Source: Paracoccus limosus
GTDB taxonomy: Bacteria; Pseudomonadota; Alphaproteobacteria; Rhodobacterales; Rhodobacteraceae
Length of the DNA: 64,000 nucleotides
Assembly: GCF_009711185.1 (NCBI RefSeq)
Contig: NZ_WMIF01000001.1
Location: forward strand, 124,001-188,000
Direction of reading: 5' to 3'
Numbering within the stretch: the first letter of the stretch is position 1; the number at the start of each line of letters is the position of its first letter. A program made the translations under genes and the position numbers. The notes beneath the pieces are model-generated. The model worked only from the letters and a program-made list of their open reading frames with translations, had not been told where the DNA came from and did no database searches. Positions 23,432 to 34,200 of this stretch are shown here, piece by piece.

Positions 23432-24217
23432 ATGTTCACCCTCGCCACCTGGAACATCAACTCGGTTCGTCTGCGCGAAGCCCTTGTCGGCCGGCTGCTG
23501 ACCGAGGAAATGCCCGATATCCTTTGCCTGCAGGAAACCAAGAGCCCGGTCGAGAAGATCCCGCTGGAGCTGTTTCGCAGCCTTGGTTACCAGCATATCG
23601 TGGCGCGCGGGCAAAAGGGCTACAATGGCGTGGCCATCCTCTCCAAGCTGCCGCTGGTCGATGCGGGCGATCGCGACTACGCGGGGCTGGGTCATGCCCG
23701 CCATGTCGCGGCGCGGCTGGAAAACGGGGTGACCATTCATAATTTCTACGTTCCGGCCGGCGGCGACATTCCCGATCGCGAGCAGAATGTGAAGTTCGGC
23801 CAGAAGCTGGATTTCCTGACCGAGATGCGCGACGCCTTTCATGCCGACAAGCCCGCCCGCTCGATCATGGTGGGCGATCTGAACATTGCCCCGCGCGAGG
23901 ATGACGTCTGGAACCACAAGGCGCTGCTGAAGATCGTGAGCCACACTCCGATCGAGGTCGAGCATCTGGGCGCGGCGCAGGATGCAGGCGGCTGGGTCGA
24001 CATCACCCGCCAGAACATCCCGGAAGGCCGGCTTTACAGCTGGTGGAGCTATCGTGCCAAGGACTGGGATGCGGCCGACAAAGGCCGTCGGCTGGACCAT
24101 ATCTGGGCCACACCCGACATCGCCAATGCCGGCCACGACAGTCGCATCCTGCGCCCGGTGCGCGGCTGGGAGCAACCCAGCGACCATGTGCCGGTTCTGG
24201 CAGCCTTCGACCTTTAG
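23432..24217 (+). CDS. xthA: Exodeoxyribonuclease III
   Basis: A 261-residue AP endonuclease/exonuclease of the ExoIII family for base-excision repair. Conserved blocks are TWNINSVRLR, LCLQETK, YNGVAILSK, MVGDLNIAP, GRRLDHIWA and the terminal SDHVPVLA. Start at 23432 directly after AAAGGAGCGCCC. Stand-alone gene; the thioredoxin/TPR gene follows after 66 bp. Confidence 0.95.
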   Translation: MFTLATWNINSVRLREALVGRLLTEEMPDILCLQETKSPVEKIPLELFRSLGYQHIVARGQKGYNGVAILSKLPLVDAGDRDYAGLGHARHVAARLENGVTIHNFYVPAGGDIPDREQNVKFGQKLDFLTEMRDAFHADKPARSIMVGDLNIAPREDDVWNHKALLKIVSHTPIEVEHLGAAQDAGGWVDITRQNIPEGRLYSWWSYRAKDWDAADKGRRLDHIWATPDIANAGHDSRILRPVRGWEQPSDHVPVLAAFDL

Positions 24218-24283
24218 GCGAAACCTTGCAAGCGGGGCGGGGCTGCTCCATCTAGGGTGCAACACACCCGCATGAGGAAGACG

Positions 24284-25192
24284 ATGCTGGAACTTGGCGC
24301 AACAACCGCAGATGCCTCTGCCGATCTGATCAAGGATGTGACCGAGGCGAATTTCATGGCCGAGGTGGTCGATGCCTCGATGACCGTCCCCGTGATCGTG
24401 GATTTCTGGGCGCCTTGGTGCGGCCCGTGCAAGACGCTGGGCCCGCAGCTGGAGGCCGAGGTCAAGCGCCACAAGGGTCGCGTCCGCATGGTCAAGGTCA
24501 ATGTGGACGAGAACCAGATGATCGCCGGGCAGATGCGCGTGCAGTCGATCCCCACGGTCTATGCCTTTTTCCAGGGCCAGCCGGTCGACGGCTTTCAGGG
24601 TGCGGTGCCGCAAAGCCAGATCAAGCAGTTCGTCGAAAAGCTCGCAGCGATGTCGGGTGAGGACGGCGGGCTGGCTGAGGCGCTGGATGCCGCCGAAGCC
24701 ATGTTGACCGAGGGTGCGGCCGAGGATGCCGCCGAGACCTTCGCCGCCATTATCGAGGAAGAGCCCGAGAACGCCGTGGCCTGGGGCGGGCTGGTGCGTG
24801 CGCTGCTGGCGCTGCCGGATCTGGACCGGGCCGAGGCCGAGCTGGGCCGCGTGCCCGCAGCCATCGCCAATGCCGCCCCGGTCGAGGCCGCGCGCGCGCA
24901 GTTGCATCTGGCGCGGCAGGCGGCCTCTGCCGGTCCGCTGGACGATCTGCGCGCCCGGGTCGAGGCCGATCCGGCCGATCAGCAGGCGCGCTTTGACTAT
25001 GCGACCGCGCTGCATGCCGGCGGAGAGGTCGAGGCGGCCATTGACCAGCTGCTTGAGGCGTTTCGCCGCGACCGCGAATGGAACGATGGCGCGGCCAAGG
25101 CGCAGCTCATCACCATCTTTGATGCGCTGAAGCCGACCGACCTGATCGCGCAAAAGGGTCGCCGCAAGCTGTCGTCGCTGATCTTTTCCTGA
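24284..25192 (+). CDS. Thioredoxin-TPR co-chaperone (CnoX/YbbN-like)
   Basis: A 302-residue protein. Residues 20-125 form a thioredoxin domain with the redox motif FWAPWCGPCK (C46, C49). Residues 135-300 are Ala/Glu-rich helical repeats of TPR type. CnoX (YbbN) of E. coli has this layout and protects substrates for GroEL; some members keep redox activity, as the intact WCGPC suggests here. Start at 24284, 6 bp after AGGAAG. It shares its stop with the start of the Lon-N gene (TGATG). Confidence 0.88.
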   Translation: MLELGATTADASADLIKDVTEANFMAEVVDASMTVPVIVDFWAPWCGPCKTLGPQLEAEVKRHKGRVRMVKVNVDENQMIAGQMRVQSIPTVYAFFQGQPVDGFQGAVPQSQIKQFVEKLAAMSGEDGGLAEALDAAEAMLTEGAAEDAAETFAAIIEEEPENAVAWGGLVRALLALPDLDRAEAELGRVPAAIANAAPVEAARAQLHLARQAASAGPLDDLRARVEADPADQQARFDYATALHAGGEVEAAIDQLLEAFRRDREWNDGAAKAQLITIFDALKPTDLIAQKGRRKLSSLIFS

Positions 25193-25836
25193 TGATGGCC
25201 CGCACGGTCGATCTGCCGGACTCGCTGCCGCTGTTTCCGCTGGCCGGCGCGGTGCTGATGCCGCGCATGCGCTTGCCGTTGCAGATCTTCGAGCCGCGCT
25301 ATCTGCAGATGGTCGAGGATGCACTGCGCACTCCCGAGCGTTTGATCGCGATGATCCAGCCCGCCGAGAACAGCCACAACGGTCTGGCGCAGATCGGCTG
25401 CGCCGGGCGCATCGTGTCCTTCACCGAGCTGGAAGACCACCGCATGATGATCGCGCTGCGGGCGGTGTCGCGTTTTCGTCTGGTTGAGGCCGAGGAATCC
25501 TTTGCCCCCTATCTGCGTGGCCGGGCCGACTGGCAGGGCTATGCCAGCGATCTGGGCCCGCGCCCCGAAACGGTGGGCGAGGGCTATGACCGGCGCGAGA
25601 TGATCTCGCGGCTGGCGCGCTATGCCGAGCGGCGCGGCCTGACCACCGACTGGAACGCGGCCGAGACCTCGGATGACGAGATGCTGGTCAACTCGCTGTC
25701 GATGCTGTTGCCCTTTGCCCCCGAGGAAAAGCAGGCGCTGCTGGAATGTCCCACGCTTGACGCGCGCCGGCAGTTGCTGGATGGGCTGCTGGAATACGCC
25801 CTGCGCGGCGGCAATGATGAGGAGACAATCCAATGA
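25192..25836 (+). CDS. Lon protease N-terminal-domain protein
   Basis: A 214-residue protein consisting of the Lon substrate-binding (LAN) domain only: [34 protein letters not shown] (cited in parts; residues 10-43), with no ATPase or protease domain. Such proteins are common in alphaproteobacteria between a thioredoxin/TPR gene and a Trm112-like gene, as here. Start overlaps the upstream stop, and the stop overlaps the downstream start by 4 bp, so all three are coupled. Cellular role unknown. Confidence 0.85.
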   Translation: MMARTVDLPDSLPLFPLAGAVLMPRMRLPLQIFEPRYLQMVEDALRTPERLIAMIQPAENSHNGLAQIGCAGRIVSFTELEDHRMMIALRAVSRFRLVEAEESFAPYLRGRADWQGYASDLGPRPETVGEGYDRREMISRLARYAERRGLTTDWNAAETSDDEMLVNSLSMLLPFAPEEKQALLECPTLDARRQLLDGLLEYALRGGNDEETIQ

Positions 25837-26033
25837 GCGACACCCCGGCTGCCGAACGCGGCTTTGATCGCCACATGCTCGAGGCGCTGGTCTGCCCGGT
25901 GACGCATGGCACGCTGCGCTATGACGCGGCGCGTCAGGAGCTGGTGTCCGAGGCCGCCGGGCTGGCCTTTCCGATCCATGACGGTATTCCGATCATGCTG
26001 ATCGACGAGGCGCGCCAGATCAAGGCGGACTGA
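25833..26033 (+). CDS. Trm112-family small protein
   Basis: A 66-residue Trm112/YcaR-like protein with [15 protein letters not shown] and [18 protein letters not shown]. In eukaryotes and archaea Trm112 activates methyltransferases; bacterial forms are poorly understood. Only one Cys of the usual CPxC zinc knuckle remains (CPVT), so it probably does not bind zinc there. ATGA overlap with the Lon-N gene. Confidence 0.85.
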   Translation: MSDTPAAERGFDRHMLEALVCPVTHGTLRYDAARQELVSEAAGLAFPIHDGIPIMLIDEARQIKAD

Positions 26034-26039
26034 TCCCCG

Positions 26040-26068
26040 AGGGGAGGGGCCTTACAGCCCCGTCCCCT
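26040..26068. terminator. Bidirectional terminator between Trm112-like gene and argC
   Basis: AGGGGAGGGGC pairs with GCCCCGTCCCCT around a CTTACA loop, with one bulged base. It overlaps the end of argC and lies 6 bp after the Trm112-like stop. Confidence 0.6.
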
Positions 26069-26957
26069 CATCGCTGCCCAGCATGATGTTGAGGTTTTGC
26101 ACCGCCGCGCCCGACGCCCCCTTGCCGAGGTTGTCGAGTACCGCGACCAGAACTGCACAGCCGTTCTCGGCATCGCCATGCACCGAAAGTTCCAGCCGGT
26201 TCGAGTTGTTGAGCTTGGTCGGCACCACGCGGGCCTCGGGGTCGATCACGGTGACGAAGTCCTGCCCGGCGTAGTGCTGCACCAGTGCGTCATGCAGCGC
26301 GCCGAGGCTGCGGCTGGCGTTCAGATGCAGGGGCACCTGCACCGCCATGCCTTGCGCGAAATTCCCGACCGAGGGCGCAAAGACCGGACGCGCGGCAAGG
26401 CCCGCATATTTCACGATCTCGGGCAGGTGCTTGTGCTTTTGCGCCAGCGCATAGACGAAGGCCGCGGGCGCCTCGCCGCGTTCGTATTCGCCGATCAGCT
26501 CTTTGCCGCCGCCGCTATAGCCCGAGATGGCGTTGATCGACAAAGCCTCGTCAGCGGCGATCAGCCCGGCCTTGACCAGCGGCGCGAGGATGGCGATGGC
26601 GCCGGTCGCATAGCAGCCGGGGTTCGAGACATATTGCGCCGTCGCAATCGCCTGCCGCGCGTCCGGGGTCAGCTCGGCAAAGCCGTAGACCCAATCGGGC
26701 GCCACGCGATGCGCGGTCGAGGCGTCGATGAAGCGCGTGTCCAGCCCTTGCGCCAGCGCCACGGATTCCTTGGCTGCGGCATCGGGCAGGCACAGGATGG
26801 CCACATCGGCGCTGGCATAGGCCTCGCGCCGGGCATCGGCATCCTTGCGGCGGGCCGCATCGATCTGGATCAGCTCGATGTCGGTGCGTCCCAGCAGACG
26901 GTCGCGGATCTGCAATCCGGTGGTGCCTGCTTCGCCGTCGATGAATACCTTTGCCAT
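26052..26957 (-). CDS. argC: N-acetyl-gamma-glutamyl-phosphate reductase (type 2)
   Basis: A 301-residue NADPH-dependent reductase of arginine synthesis, acting on N-acetylglutamyl phosphate. The nucleotide loop IDGEAGTTGLQI is near the start and the catalytic Cys is in SNPGCYATGA. The length matches the shorter type-2 ArgC. The start at 26957 (MAKVFIDGEAG) has AAGAGGT upstream. Monocistronic here. Confidence 0.95.
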   Translation of the reverse strand: MAKVFIDGEAGTTGLQIRDRLLGRTDIELIQIDAARRKDADARREAYASADVAILCLPDAAAKESVALAQGLDTRFIDASTAHRVAPDWVYGFAELTPDARQAIATAQYVSNPGCYATGAIAILAPLVKAGLIAADEALSINAISGYSGGGKELIGEYERGEAPAAFVYALAQKHKHLPEIVKYAGLAARPVFAPSVGNFAQGMAVQVPLHLNASRSLGALHDALVQHYAGQDFVTVIDPEARVVPTKLNNSNRLELSVHGDAENGCAVLVAVLDNLGKGASGAAVQNLNIMLGSDEGTGL

Positions 26958-27053
26958 GATGGACCTCTTGTCTTTGCCGGTCCTAGGTAGCGTGCAAGGC
27001 CCCGGCAAACAACGCCCCGTGTGTCCGGTCACGAAAACTTCGTAAAACAGGGG

Positions 27054-27095
27054 GGCGCGGGCGCGCATGGGGTGGGAGGACGGCGCGCCCGCGCC
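27054..27095 (-). terminator. Strong terminator after the DUF779 gene
   Basis: Perfect 13-bp stem GGCGCGGGCGCGC / GCGCGCCCGCGCC with a 16-nt loop. On the minus strand it is followed by CCCCCTGTTTTAC. It lies 9 bp after the stop at 27105. Confidence 0.75.
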
Positions 27096-27104
27096 GAAAT
27101 CAGA

Positions 27105-27449
27105 TCAGATCTGGCAGAGATCCGACCTGACGAGGAAACGCTTCTCGCGGCCATTGTCGAGGCTGAACATGCCGCCGCGTCCCGCGACCACGTCGATGGT
27201 CAGCCGGGTGTGTTTCCAGGTCTCGTATTGGCTGGCCGAGATATAGAACGGCATGCCGCCGATCTCGCCCAGCTTGATGTCGCGTTCGCTGATGCGGAAA
27301 TCGCCCTGCGCATAGCACATCGGCGAAGAGCCGTCACAGCAGCCGCCCGACTGATGAAACAGGACCGGGCCATGATCGATGACGATCTCGGCCAGCAGCG
27401 CAAGCGCGGCGGGCGTGGCTTCGACCTGATCCAGCGGGCGGCTTTCCAT
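27105..27449 (-). CDS. DUF779 protein
   Basis: A 114-residue DUF779-family protein with the conserved HQSGGCCDGSSPMCY block (32-46), whose clustered Cys suggest metal or thiol chemistry. DUF779 genes commonly neighbour acetaldehyde or aldehyde dehydrogenases and alcohol dehydrogenases, as here. The start overlaps the alcohol dehydrogenase stop (TGATG), so the two are coupled. The biochemical role is not known. Confidence 0.88.
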   Translation of the reverse strand: MESRPLDQVEATPAALALLAEIVIDHGPVLFHQSGGCCDGSSPMCYAQGDFRISERDIKLGEIGGMPFYISASQYETWKHTRLTIDVVAGRGGMFSLDNGREKRFLVRSDLCQI

Positions 27450-28480
27450 CAGGCCATGTCCAGAACCATGCGGCCTTCGATCTGGCCCTTGTGCATTTTG
27501 GCGAAGATGTCGTTGATATCTTCGATCTTGCCGGTCTGGATGGTGGCCTTGACCTTGCCTTGGGCGGCGAAATCGATGGATTCCTGCAGGTCCAGCCGGG
27601 TGCCGACGATCGAGCCGCGCACGGTGATGCCGTTGAGCACCATGCCGAAGATGTCCAGCGGGAAGTCCCCCGGCGGCAGCCCGTTCAGCGCCACGGTGCC
27701 GCCACGCGCCACCATGCCGATCGCCTGCTCAAAGGCCTTGCGGCCAACAGCGGTGACCAGCGCGCCCTGCGCGCCGCCATCGGTTTCGCGCTTGATCGTG
27801 CCGGCCGGATCGGGGTCGGTCATCGCGTTCACGGTCAGCGTCGCGCCCAGCTTGCGGGCCAGCGCCAGCTTTTCATCGTCGATGTCGACGGCGGCCACAT
27901 TCATGCCCATGGCCTTGGCATATTGCACGGCCATATGGCCCAGACCGCCGATGCCCGAGATCACCACCCAGTCGCCGGGCTTGGTGTCGGTGACCTTGAG
28001 GCCCTTGTAGACCGTCACGCCTGCACACAGCACCGGGGCGATTTCCAGAAAGTCGATGTTCTTGGGCAGATGGCCCACGTAATTCGGATCGGCGACCACG
28101 TAATCGGCAAAGCCGCCGTTCACGGAATAGCCGGTGTTCTGCTGGCTTTCGCACAGGGTTTCCCAACCGCCAAGACAATGGCGGCAGTAACCGCAGGCGG
28201 TGTAAAGCCACGGCACGCCAACGCGGTCGCCCTCTTTGACATGTTTGACGCCGGCGCCCACCGCCGAGACAAAGCCCACGCCCTCATGGCCGGGGATAAA
28301 GGGGGGATTGGGTTTCACCGGCCAGTCGCCTTCGGCGGCGTGCAGGTCGGTGTGGCAGACGCCCGAGGCCTTGATGGCCACCTGGATCATGCCGGGGCCG
28401 GGTTCGGGGATCGGAACCTCGTCGATGCTGAGCGGCTTGCCGAATTCCCGCACCACGGCGGCTTTCATCGTCTTGGCCAT
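27449..28480 (-). CDS. Zinc-dependent alcohol dehydrogenase (AdhP/AdhA type)
   Basis: A 343-residue medium-chain NAD-dependent alcohol dehydrogenase. Catalytic zinc ligands lie in SGVCHTDLH and the GHEGVG motif. The structural-zinc Cys cluster is in [18 protein letters not shown]. The Rossmann loop is [15 protein letters not shown]. This pattern is that of ethanol-active AdhP/AdhA. Start follows AAAGGAGGCCCCT. Between the aldehyde dehydrogenase (84 bp upstream) and DUF779, it completes an ethanol-acetaldehyde-acetate set. Confidence 0.92.
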   Translation of the reverse strand: MAKTMKAAVVREFGKPLSIDEVPIPEPGPGMIQVAIKASGVCHTDLHAAEGDWPVKPNPPFIPGHEGVGFVSAVGAGVKHVKEGDRVGVPWLYTACGYCRHCLGGWETLCESQQNTGYSVNGGFADYVVADPNYVGHLPKNIDFLEIAPVLCAGVTVYKGLKVTDTKPGDWVVISGIGGLGHMAVQYAKAMGMNVAAVDIDDEKLALARKLGATLTVNAMTDPDPAGTIKRETDGGAQGALVTAVGRKAFEQAIGMVARGGTVALNGLPPGDFPLDIFGMVLNGITVRGSIVGTRLDLQESIDFAAQGKVKATIQTGKIEDINDIFAKMHKGQIEGRMVLDMA

Positions 28481-28564
28481 AGGGGCCTCCTTTGTTGTTC
28501 CTGAGGGGGGCTCAAGAACACCCGGGCGCGGCGGTGCCGCACCCGAGGTTCAGTCGTCATGCGA

Positions 28565-30091
28565 TCAGAAGAAGCCCAGTTTCTTGGGCGAGTAGCTGAC
28601 CAGCATGTTCTTGGTCTGCTGGTAGTGGTCCAGCATCATCTTGTGGGTTTCGCGGCCGATGCCCGACTGCTTGTACCCGCCGAAGGCCGCATGGGCCGGA
28701 TAGGCGTGGTAGCAGTTGGTCCAGACGCGGCCGGCCTTGATGTTGCGGCCCATGCGGTAGCAGGTATTGGCATCGCGCGACCACACGCCCGAGCCGAGGC
28801 CGTAAAGCGTGTCATTGGCGATGGCCAGCGCGTCGGCCTCGTCCTTGAAGGTAGTCACCGAGACGACCGGGCCAAAGATTTCCTCTTGGAAAATCCGCAT
28901 CTTGTTATGGCCGCGGAAGATGGTCGGCTGGATGTAGAACCCGTTCGACAGCTCGCCGCCCAGATCGGCCGCACCGCCGCCGGTCAGCACCTCCGCGCCC
29001 TCCTTGCGGCCGATGTCGAGGTAGGACAGGATCTTTTCCTTTTGCTCGCTGGACGCCTGCGCGCCGATCATGGTGGCGGCATCGCGCGGGTCGCCCTGCT
29101 TGATCGCCTGCACGCGTTTCACCGCACGCTCCATGAAGCGGTCATAGATCGATTCCTGGATCAGCACGCGCGACGGGCAGGTGCAGACCTCGCCCTGGTT
29201 CAGCGCGAACATCGCGAAACCTTCCAGCGCCTTGTCGAAGAAATCGTCATCCTCGCGCGCCACATCGGCAAAGAAGATGTTGGGCGACTTGCCGCCCAGT
29301 TCCAGCGTGACCGGGATCAGGTTCTCGGCGGCATATTGCATGATCAGCCGGCCGGTCGAGGTCTCGCCGGTAAAGGCGATCTTGGCGATGCGCGGGTTCG
29401 AGGCCAGCGGCTTGCCGGCTTCAAGGCCAAAGCCGTTGACGATGTTCAGCACGCCCGGCGGCAGCAGGTCGCCGATCAGGCTGATCCAGACCATGATGCT
29501 GGCCGGGGTCTGTTCGGCGGGCTTGATGACGATGCAGTTGCCGGCGGCCAGTGCGGGCGCCAGTTTCCAGCAGGCCATCAGCAGCGGAAAGTTCCACGGG
29601 ATGATCTGGCCGACGACGCCCAGCGGCTCGTGGAAGTGATAGGCGATGGTTTCCGAATCGATTTCCGACAGCGTGCCTTCCTGGCTGCGCAGGACGCCGG
29701 CGAAATAGCGGAAATGGTCGATGGCCAGCGGCACGTCGGCGGCCATGGTCTCGCGGATCGGCTTGCCGTTGTCCCAGGTCTCGGCGGTGGCGAGCAGTTC
29801 AAGGTTCGCCTCCATGCGGTCGGCGATCTTGAGCAGGATGTTGCTGCGTTCGGCCGGCGCGGTATGGCCCCATTTGTCCTTGGCGGCGTGGGCGGCGTCC
29901 AGCGCCAGTTCGACATCTTCGGCGCTGGAGCGCGCGATCTCGCCGATTTCGGCGCCGGTGATCGGGGTGGTGTTGGTGAAATACCTGCCGGCTTTCGGTG
30001 CCACCCAATCGCCGCCGATATAGTTGTCATAGCGCTTGGCGAAAGGCATGACGGTCACGCCCTTGAAGTCATGCGTCTGGTCGTTCGGCAT
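28565..30091 (-). CDS. Aldehyde dehydrogenase (acetaldehyde type)
   Basis: A 508-residue NAD-dependent aldehyde dehydrogenase close to the AldB/AcoD/ExaC group. The Asn of [20 protein letters not shown], the [12 protein letters not shown] motif and the catalytic Cys in GEVCTCPSR (C303, with C305 next) are visible. The start at 30091 ([10 protein letters not shown]) follows CAGGAGG; the longer frame to 30304 overlaps the regulator gene and is not needed. Located directly downstream of the AcoR-like regulator, which presumably controls it. Confidence 0.92.
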   Translation of the reverse strand: MPNDQTHDFKGVTVMPFAKRYDNYIGGDWVAPKAGRYFTNTTPITGAEIGEIARSSAEDVELALDAAHAAKDKWGHTAPAERSNILLKIADRMEANLELLATAETWDNGKPIRETMAADVPLAIDHFRYFAGVLRSQEGTLSEIDSETIAYHFHEPLGVVGQIIPWNFPLLMACWKLAPALAAGNCIVIKPAEQTPASIMVWISLIGDLLPPGVLNIVNGFGLEAGKPLASNPRIAKIAFTGETSTGRLIMQYAAENLIPVTLELGGKSPNIFFADVAREDDDFFDKALEGFAMFALNQGEVCTCPSRVLIQESIYDRFMERAVKRVQAIKQGDPRDAATMIGAQASSEQKEKILSYLDIGRKEGAEVLTGGGAADLGGELSNGFYIQPTIFRGHNKMRIFQEEIFGPVVSVTTFKDEADALAIANDTLYGLGSGVWSRDANTCYRMGRNIKAGRVWTNCYHAYPAHAAFGGYKQSGIGRETHKMMLDHYQQTKNMLVSYSPKKLGFF

Positions 30092-30197
30092 GGTCAATCC
30101 TCCTGTCAGACCGGCTCCTCCTGCCGGTTCGTCCTCAAGGTGGCGTCCCCTGCTTCGCAAATCAACGCGCTGCTTTCGCCGCAGCGCGGAATGTGTT

Positions 30198-31169
30198 TCA
30201 CCCCCGAGACAGTCGCCCGGGGTTTTCAGAAATACCCAAACGTTGCATCCGGCGATATAAAGTTGCGCGGCCCACCCCAAGAGCGCGGGCGGCCGCCGAG
30301 ACATTGCCCTCGGCCCGGGCTAGGGCGCGAATCACCGCCGCGCGCTCGGCCTTTTCAAAACCGGTGGCGTCGTCGTCGCGGCCCAGCAGGTCCGAGGCCG
30401 GGCGCGGGCGCAGCTGGCCTTCCTTTTCCAGACCAAAGGCGCGGCGGGCGGCGCGGTTGGCGCCGATGGCCAGATCGTCCTTGTCCACGGCCAGCAGCAG
30501 GGCGCTGTCCTCGGCGCCCTCGACGGTGGCGGTGACGATGCGGGCGCCGGGAAAGCTGGCGCGGAAATAGGCCGCCTCGATCTGGCGGGCGCTTTGCGCG
30601 ACCTGCGCCGCGATCAGCCCGTTCCAGCGTTCGGTGTGATCGGCCCGCGCCGAGCTGACATCCAGCGCCGCGATCAGCCGCCCGTCCGGGCCCCAGATCG
30701 GCGCGTCCATGCACGACAGCCCGGTGTTGCGCGAATAGAAATGCTCGTCGCGGTGGATGGTGACCTGCCGCCCCTCGGCAAGGCAGGTGCCGATGCCATT
30801 GGTGCCCTCGGCCTGTTCGGACCAGTCGGTGCCGGCCCAGAGGCCCCAGTTGCGAAAGGTCTCGGCATCGGCGGCATTGACGCGCTGTTCCAGCACGATG
30901 CCGGCGGCATCGGTCATCAGCACATTGCAGCCGGTCGGACAGACCAGCTGGAACAGCTGGTCCAGCTGTGGCCGGGCGATGGCGACGAACTGGCCCAGAC
31001 GCTCGCGCCGGTCGATCAGCTCGCGCTCCATCAGCCGGCGCAGCTTGGGCGGGCGGGCCGGGTCAAGGCCATGCTTGACCATCGACCGGCGCCAGCTGGC
31101 GGCCAGCCGGGTCACTGCCGCCGGCGATTGCGACGCCTGCGCGACCCTGTCTTCGTGACGTTCGGGCAA
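30198..31169 (-). CDS. AcoR-like regulator lacking the AAA+ domain
   Basis: A 323-residue regulator. The N-terminal AcoR-type part (residues about 10-65) is followed by a GAF domain ([36 protein letters not shown]) and then, near the end, a Fis-type helix-turn-helix ([20 protein letters not shown], residues 294-313). The sigma-54-contacting AAA+ domain that joins these parts in AcoR (GAFTGA loop, Walker motifs) is absent, so it cannot activate sigma-54 promoters in the usual way. The start codon is TTG at 31169, supported by GGAGGAGACC immediately before it; no better ATG precedes the conserved region. It ends 106 bp before the aldehyde dehydrogenase start, so it is either cotranscribed or controls the promoter in that gap. 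Confidence 0.85.
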   Translation of the reverse strand: MPERHEDRVAQASQSPAAVTRLAASWRRSMVKHGLDPARPPKLRRLMERELIDRRERLGQFVAIARPQLDQLFQLVCPTGCNVLMTDAAGIVLEQRVNAADAETFRNWGLWAGTDWSEQAEGTNGIGTCLAEGRQVTIHRDEHFYSRNTGLSCMDAPIWGPDGRLIAALDVSSARADHTERWNGLIAAQVAQSARQIEAAYFRASFPGARIVTATVEGAEDSALLLAVDKDDLAIGANRAARRAFGLEKEGQLRPRPASDLLGRDDDATGFEKAERAAVIRALARAEGNVSAAARALGVGRATLYRRMQRLGISENPGRLSRG

Positions 31170-31250
31170 GGTCTCCTCCCTCCCTGGTCGTTGCCGGGAT
31201 TATTGCGCGGGCGTCCCCTTGGGACAAGCCTTGCTTTCCGCTGACAGAAA

Positions 31251-31272
31251 CCCCGGCCGTTTCCGGCCGGGG
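31251..31272 (-). terminator. Terminator of the alpha-2-macroglobulin gene
   Basis: Perfect 9-bp stem CCCCGGCCG / CGGCCGGGG with TTTC loop, 22 bp after the stop, followed on the minus strand by TTTCTGTC. Confidence 0.7.
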
Positions 31273-31294
31273 CGGGGGGATTGGCCGGCGGGCG

Positions 31295-34200
31295 TCAGGG
31301 CGTGACCGAGACGGCGGCGCCGGCAGTCCAGGCCCGGTAATTCGGGCGATACATGTCCTCGACGCTGGCCGAGGGCTGGCGGAATTGCCCCGGCGTCACC
31401 GCCCGCGCGATATAGGCCAGACTGAACGGCTCGGCCGAGGTCCAAGTCAGCGCGGCGGCAAAGCGGTTGGCACGGAACTCGGTCATCTCGGCCTGGGTCT
31501 GGCCGTCCAGCCAGTCCAGCGCCGCGATATCGCCGGCCCGCAGCAGGTTGGGGTTGTCGATTTCCCACCCGGCCGGCAGCGGATCCGAGACCAGCAGCCG
31601 CCCGCCGCCTTCGGCTTGCGGCGTGATCTTGATCTGCACGACGATGCGGGTGCCCTGCGGCAGGCTGGCCGGGTCGAGCGGCTTGCCGTCGATGCCGAAA
31701 TAGGACCGGCTGATGGTATAGCCGCGCCCGCCGGCCCGCGCCTCGGGCTGCGCCGGCTTGCCGGTGGCGGTCAGCGTGACCTCCAGCGGCTTGTTGCCGG
31801 TATTGGCAAGGCTTGCCTCTGCCGGCAGTTCGGCGACCGGCCGGGTCAGCGCCACGCCGTTCAGGGTGACGGGCGGAACATCATGCGACAGCGCCTGCGC
31901 CGCCAGCACCGTCCAGACCGATTCCTGGGTCGAGGGCGTGCCGCCGGTCTCTTGCATCTTGGCGATGCGATCGGCCAGCTGCGAGGTCAGCGTGGTCTGG
32001 TCCACGACCTCGCTGCGCGCCTCGGCGGTCAGCGCCAGAAGTGCCAGCCCGTCGCGCAGGCGGGTGCCGTAATCGGCGCGGAACGCCTGCGGCTCGGGCG
32101 CGCCAAGGTTGAGCAGGTTGCGCGCCTGCGTGAACATGCTGTCGGCGCGCTGCTGATCGCCATAAGAGGCCAGCGCCGCGCCCAGATCGGCCGCCGCCAT
32201 CGGCGTCGAGAAGGCCGCCGCCGCCGTATCGGCGTAATAGCGCAGATCGCCCACGGTCGCGGCCCGTTCGCGCGCCAGCACCGCCAGCGCATAGGCCAGC
32301 GCGGCATTGTCGTCGGGCGTGGCCGCCTGCGGCTCGGTCGCGTAATTGGCGCGGTTGCGCAGGTTGTCGATGGCCTGACGGAAGGCGGTGTCGGGCACCT
32401 GATAGCCGGCCACGCGGGCGCGCGACAGGAAATCGGTGACATAGGCCTCCAGCCACAGATCGCCTGAATCAGCCGACCACAGGCCAAAGCCGCCATTGCT
32501 GCCCTGCCGGGTCAGGATCTGGGTGATGGCCTTTTGCACCTGTTCGCGGCTGTCGCCGGCATCGGCCCCCGCCAGCGCCGCCAGTTCGGGCAGATACAGC
32601 AGCGGCATCGCCCCCGAGGTCAGCTGCTCGGTGCAGCCATAGGGATAGCGCGCCAGCCGGGCCAGTGTCCCGGCCACGTCCAGCCGCGCATAGGCCCCCA
32701 GCGAGGCGGTCAGCGCCGCCCCCGGCACCAGCCCCGCCGTCAGTTCCGGCGGCAGGGTCATGCTTTGGCCCGGCGCGATCTCCAGCCGGTCCTGACGCTG
32801 GACATCGGCTTCATTCAGCGCGACCGGGATGGTGATGTCCTTGGTCAGATCGCTGCCATCGGGCGTGCTCAGCGTCAGGCGCAGCCGGGCCAGCCCTTCG
32901 GTGGCGCCGGCGCTGACCGGCATCTGCAGCCGCGCCTCGCCATGTTCGGCCAGGGTGACGCTGTCCTGCGGCAGTCGGGTCGTCAGCGGCGCATCGCCGC
33001 CGGTCTGGGCCACGGCCAGCCGCATCTCGCCCGCCGGACCCGAGGCATGGGTCAGGCGCAGCCCGACCTCGGCCTGATCACCCGGCGCAAGGAAGGCCGG
33101 CGCGGTCACGGTCAGTACCACCGGATCGCGCACCAGCACGCTGGCATCGGCCTGACCGACCGCCTTGGCCGACCAGACCACGGCCATCAGCCGCAGCTCG
33201 CCGTTGAAATCGCCGACCGGCACCTCGACGGTCGCGGTGCCATCCGCGCCAAGGGTCACCGCGCCCGAGAACCAGCTCATCAGCTTTTCGGTGGGGGGCG
33301 GCGCTTCGGTGTTCGATTGCATGGCATCGCCGCCCTCGCGCAGCGCGCCATCGGGGGCGCCGGTGGACAGGATCAGCCGGCCATAAAGATCGCGCAGCCC
33401 GACGCCCAGACGGCGCTGGCCGAAGTAATGATCCGACGGGTTCGGCGGCTGGAAGCCGGTCAGGTTCAGGATGCCCTGATCGACGGCGGCGATGGTGGCC
33501 TGCACCGTCTCGCCCGCAGCGGCCCCTTCGACCTTCAGCTTGACCGGCACCATGCCGCGCGGGCGCACCTCGGCCGGGGCCTCGATGCTGGCCGCGAGCT
33601 TGCGGTCGCCGGGATCAACGGCGGCATGGGCCAGACCCAGCGCGCGCACCGGCGTCCGGGCATCCGCCTTGGCCTCGCCCAAGGGGCGGATGGCCGAGAC
33701 CGTGACATAGACGCCCGCGCCCCAGTCATCGGTGACGGGCAGGTCGATGCGGTTCTCGCCGGCTTTCAGCGCCACGGCCTGCATGGAAACGACGCGGTTC
33801 GACAGAACCGAGACCAGACCCACGCCGTCGCTTGCGGCCTCGACCCGGACATGGGCGGTGTCGCCGCTGCGATAGGCGGGCTTGTCCAGCGTCACCTGCA
33901 GCCGGTCCGGCGTCGGCGAGGCGGCGTCCGCCACCGCGCCCCAGCCGGCGTAGAACTGGACCGAAGCCGTGCCCCCCTGACCCGAGGTCGGTTCGACGAC
34001 CAGCTCATACTGGCCCCAATCGACGTTGGCCGCGATCTCGGCCGGGGTCTGCCCCGGCTCAGCGACGCCCTCGGCCACGCGCGAGCGCGAGGTCACCGCC
34101 TCCCAGTTCCATTGCCCGCCCAGCGAATACCATTGGTAATCGGTGTCGATGCGGTTCAGCACCCAGCGCAGCGGCGCGGCCACCGGCTTCAGATCCGGGC

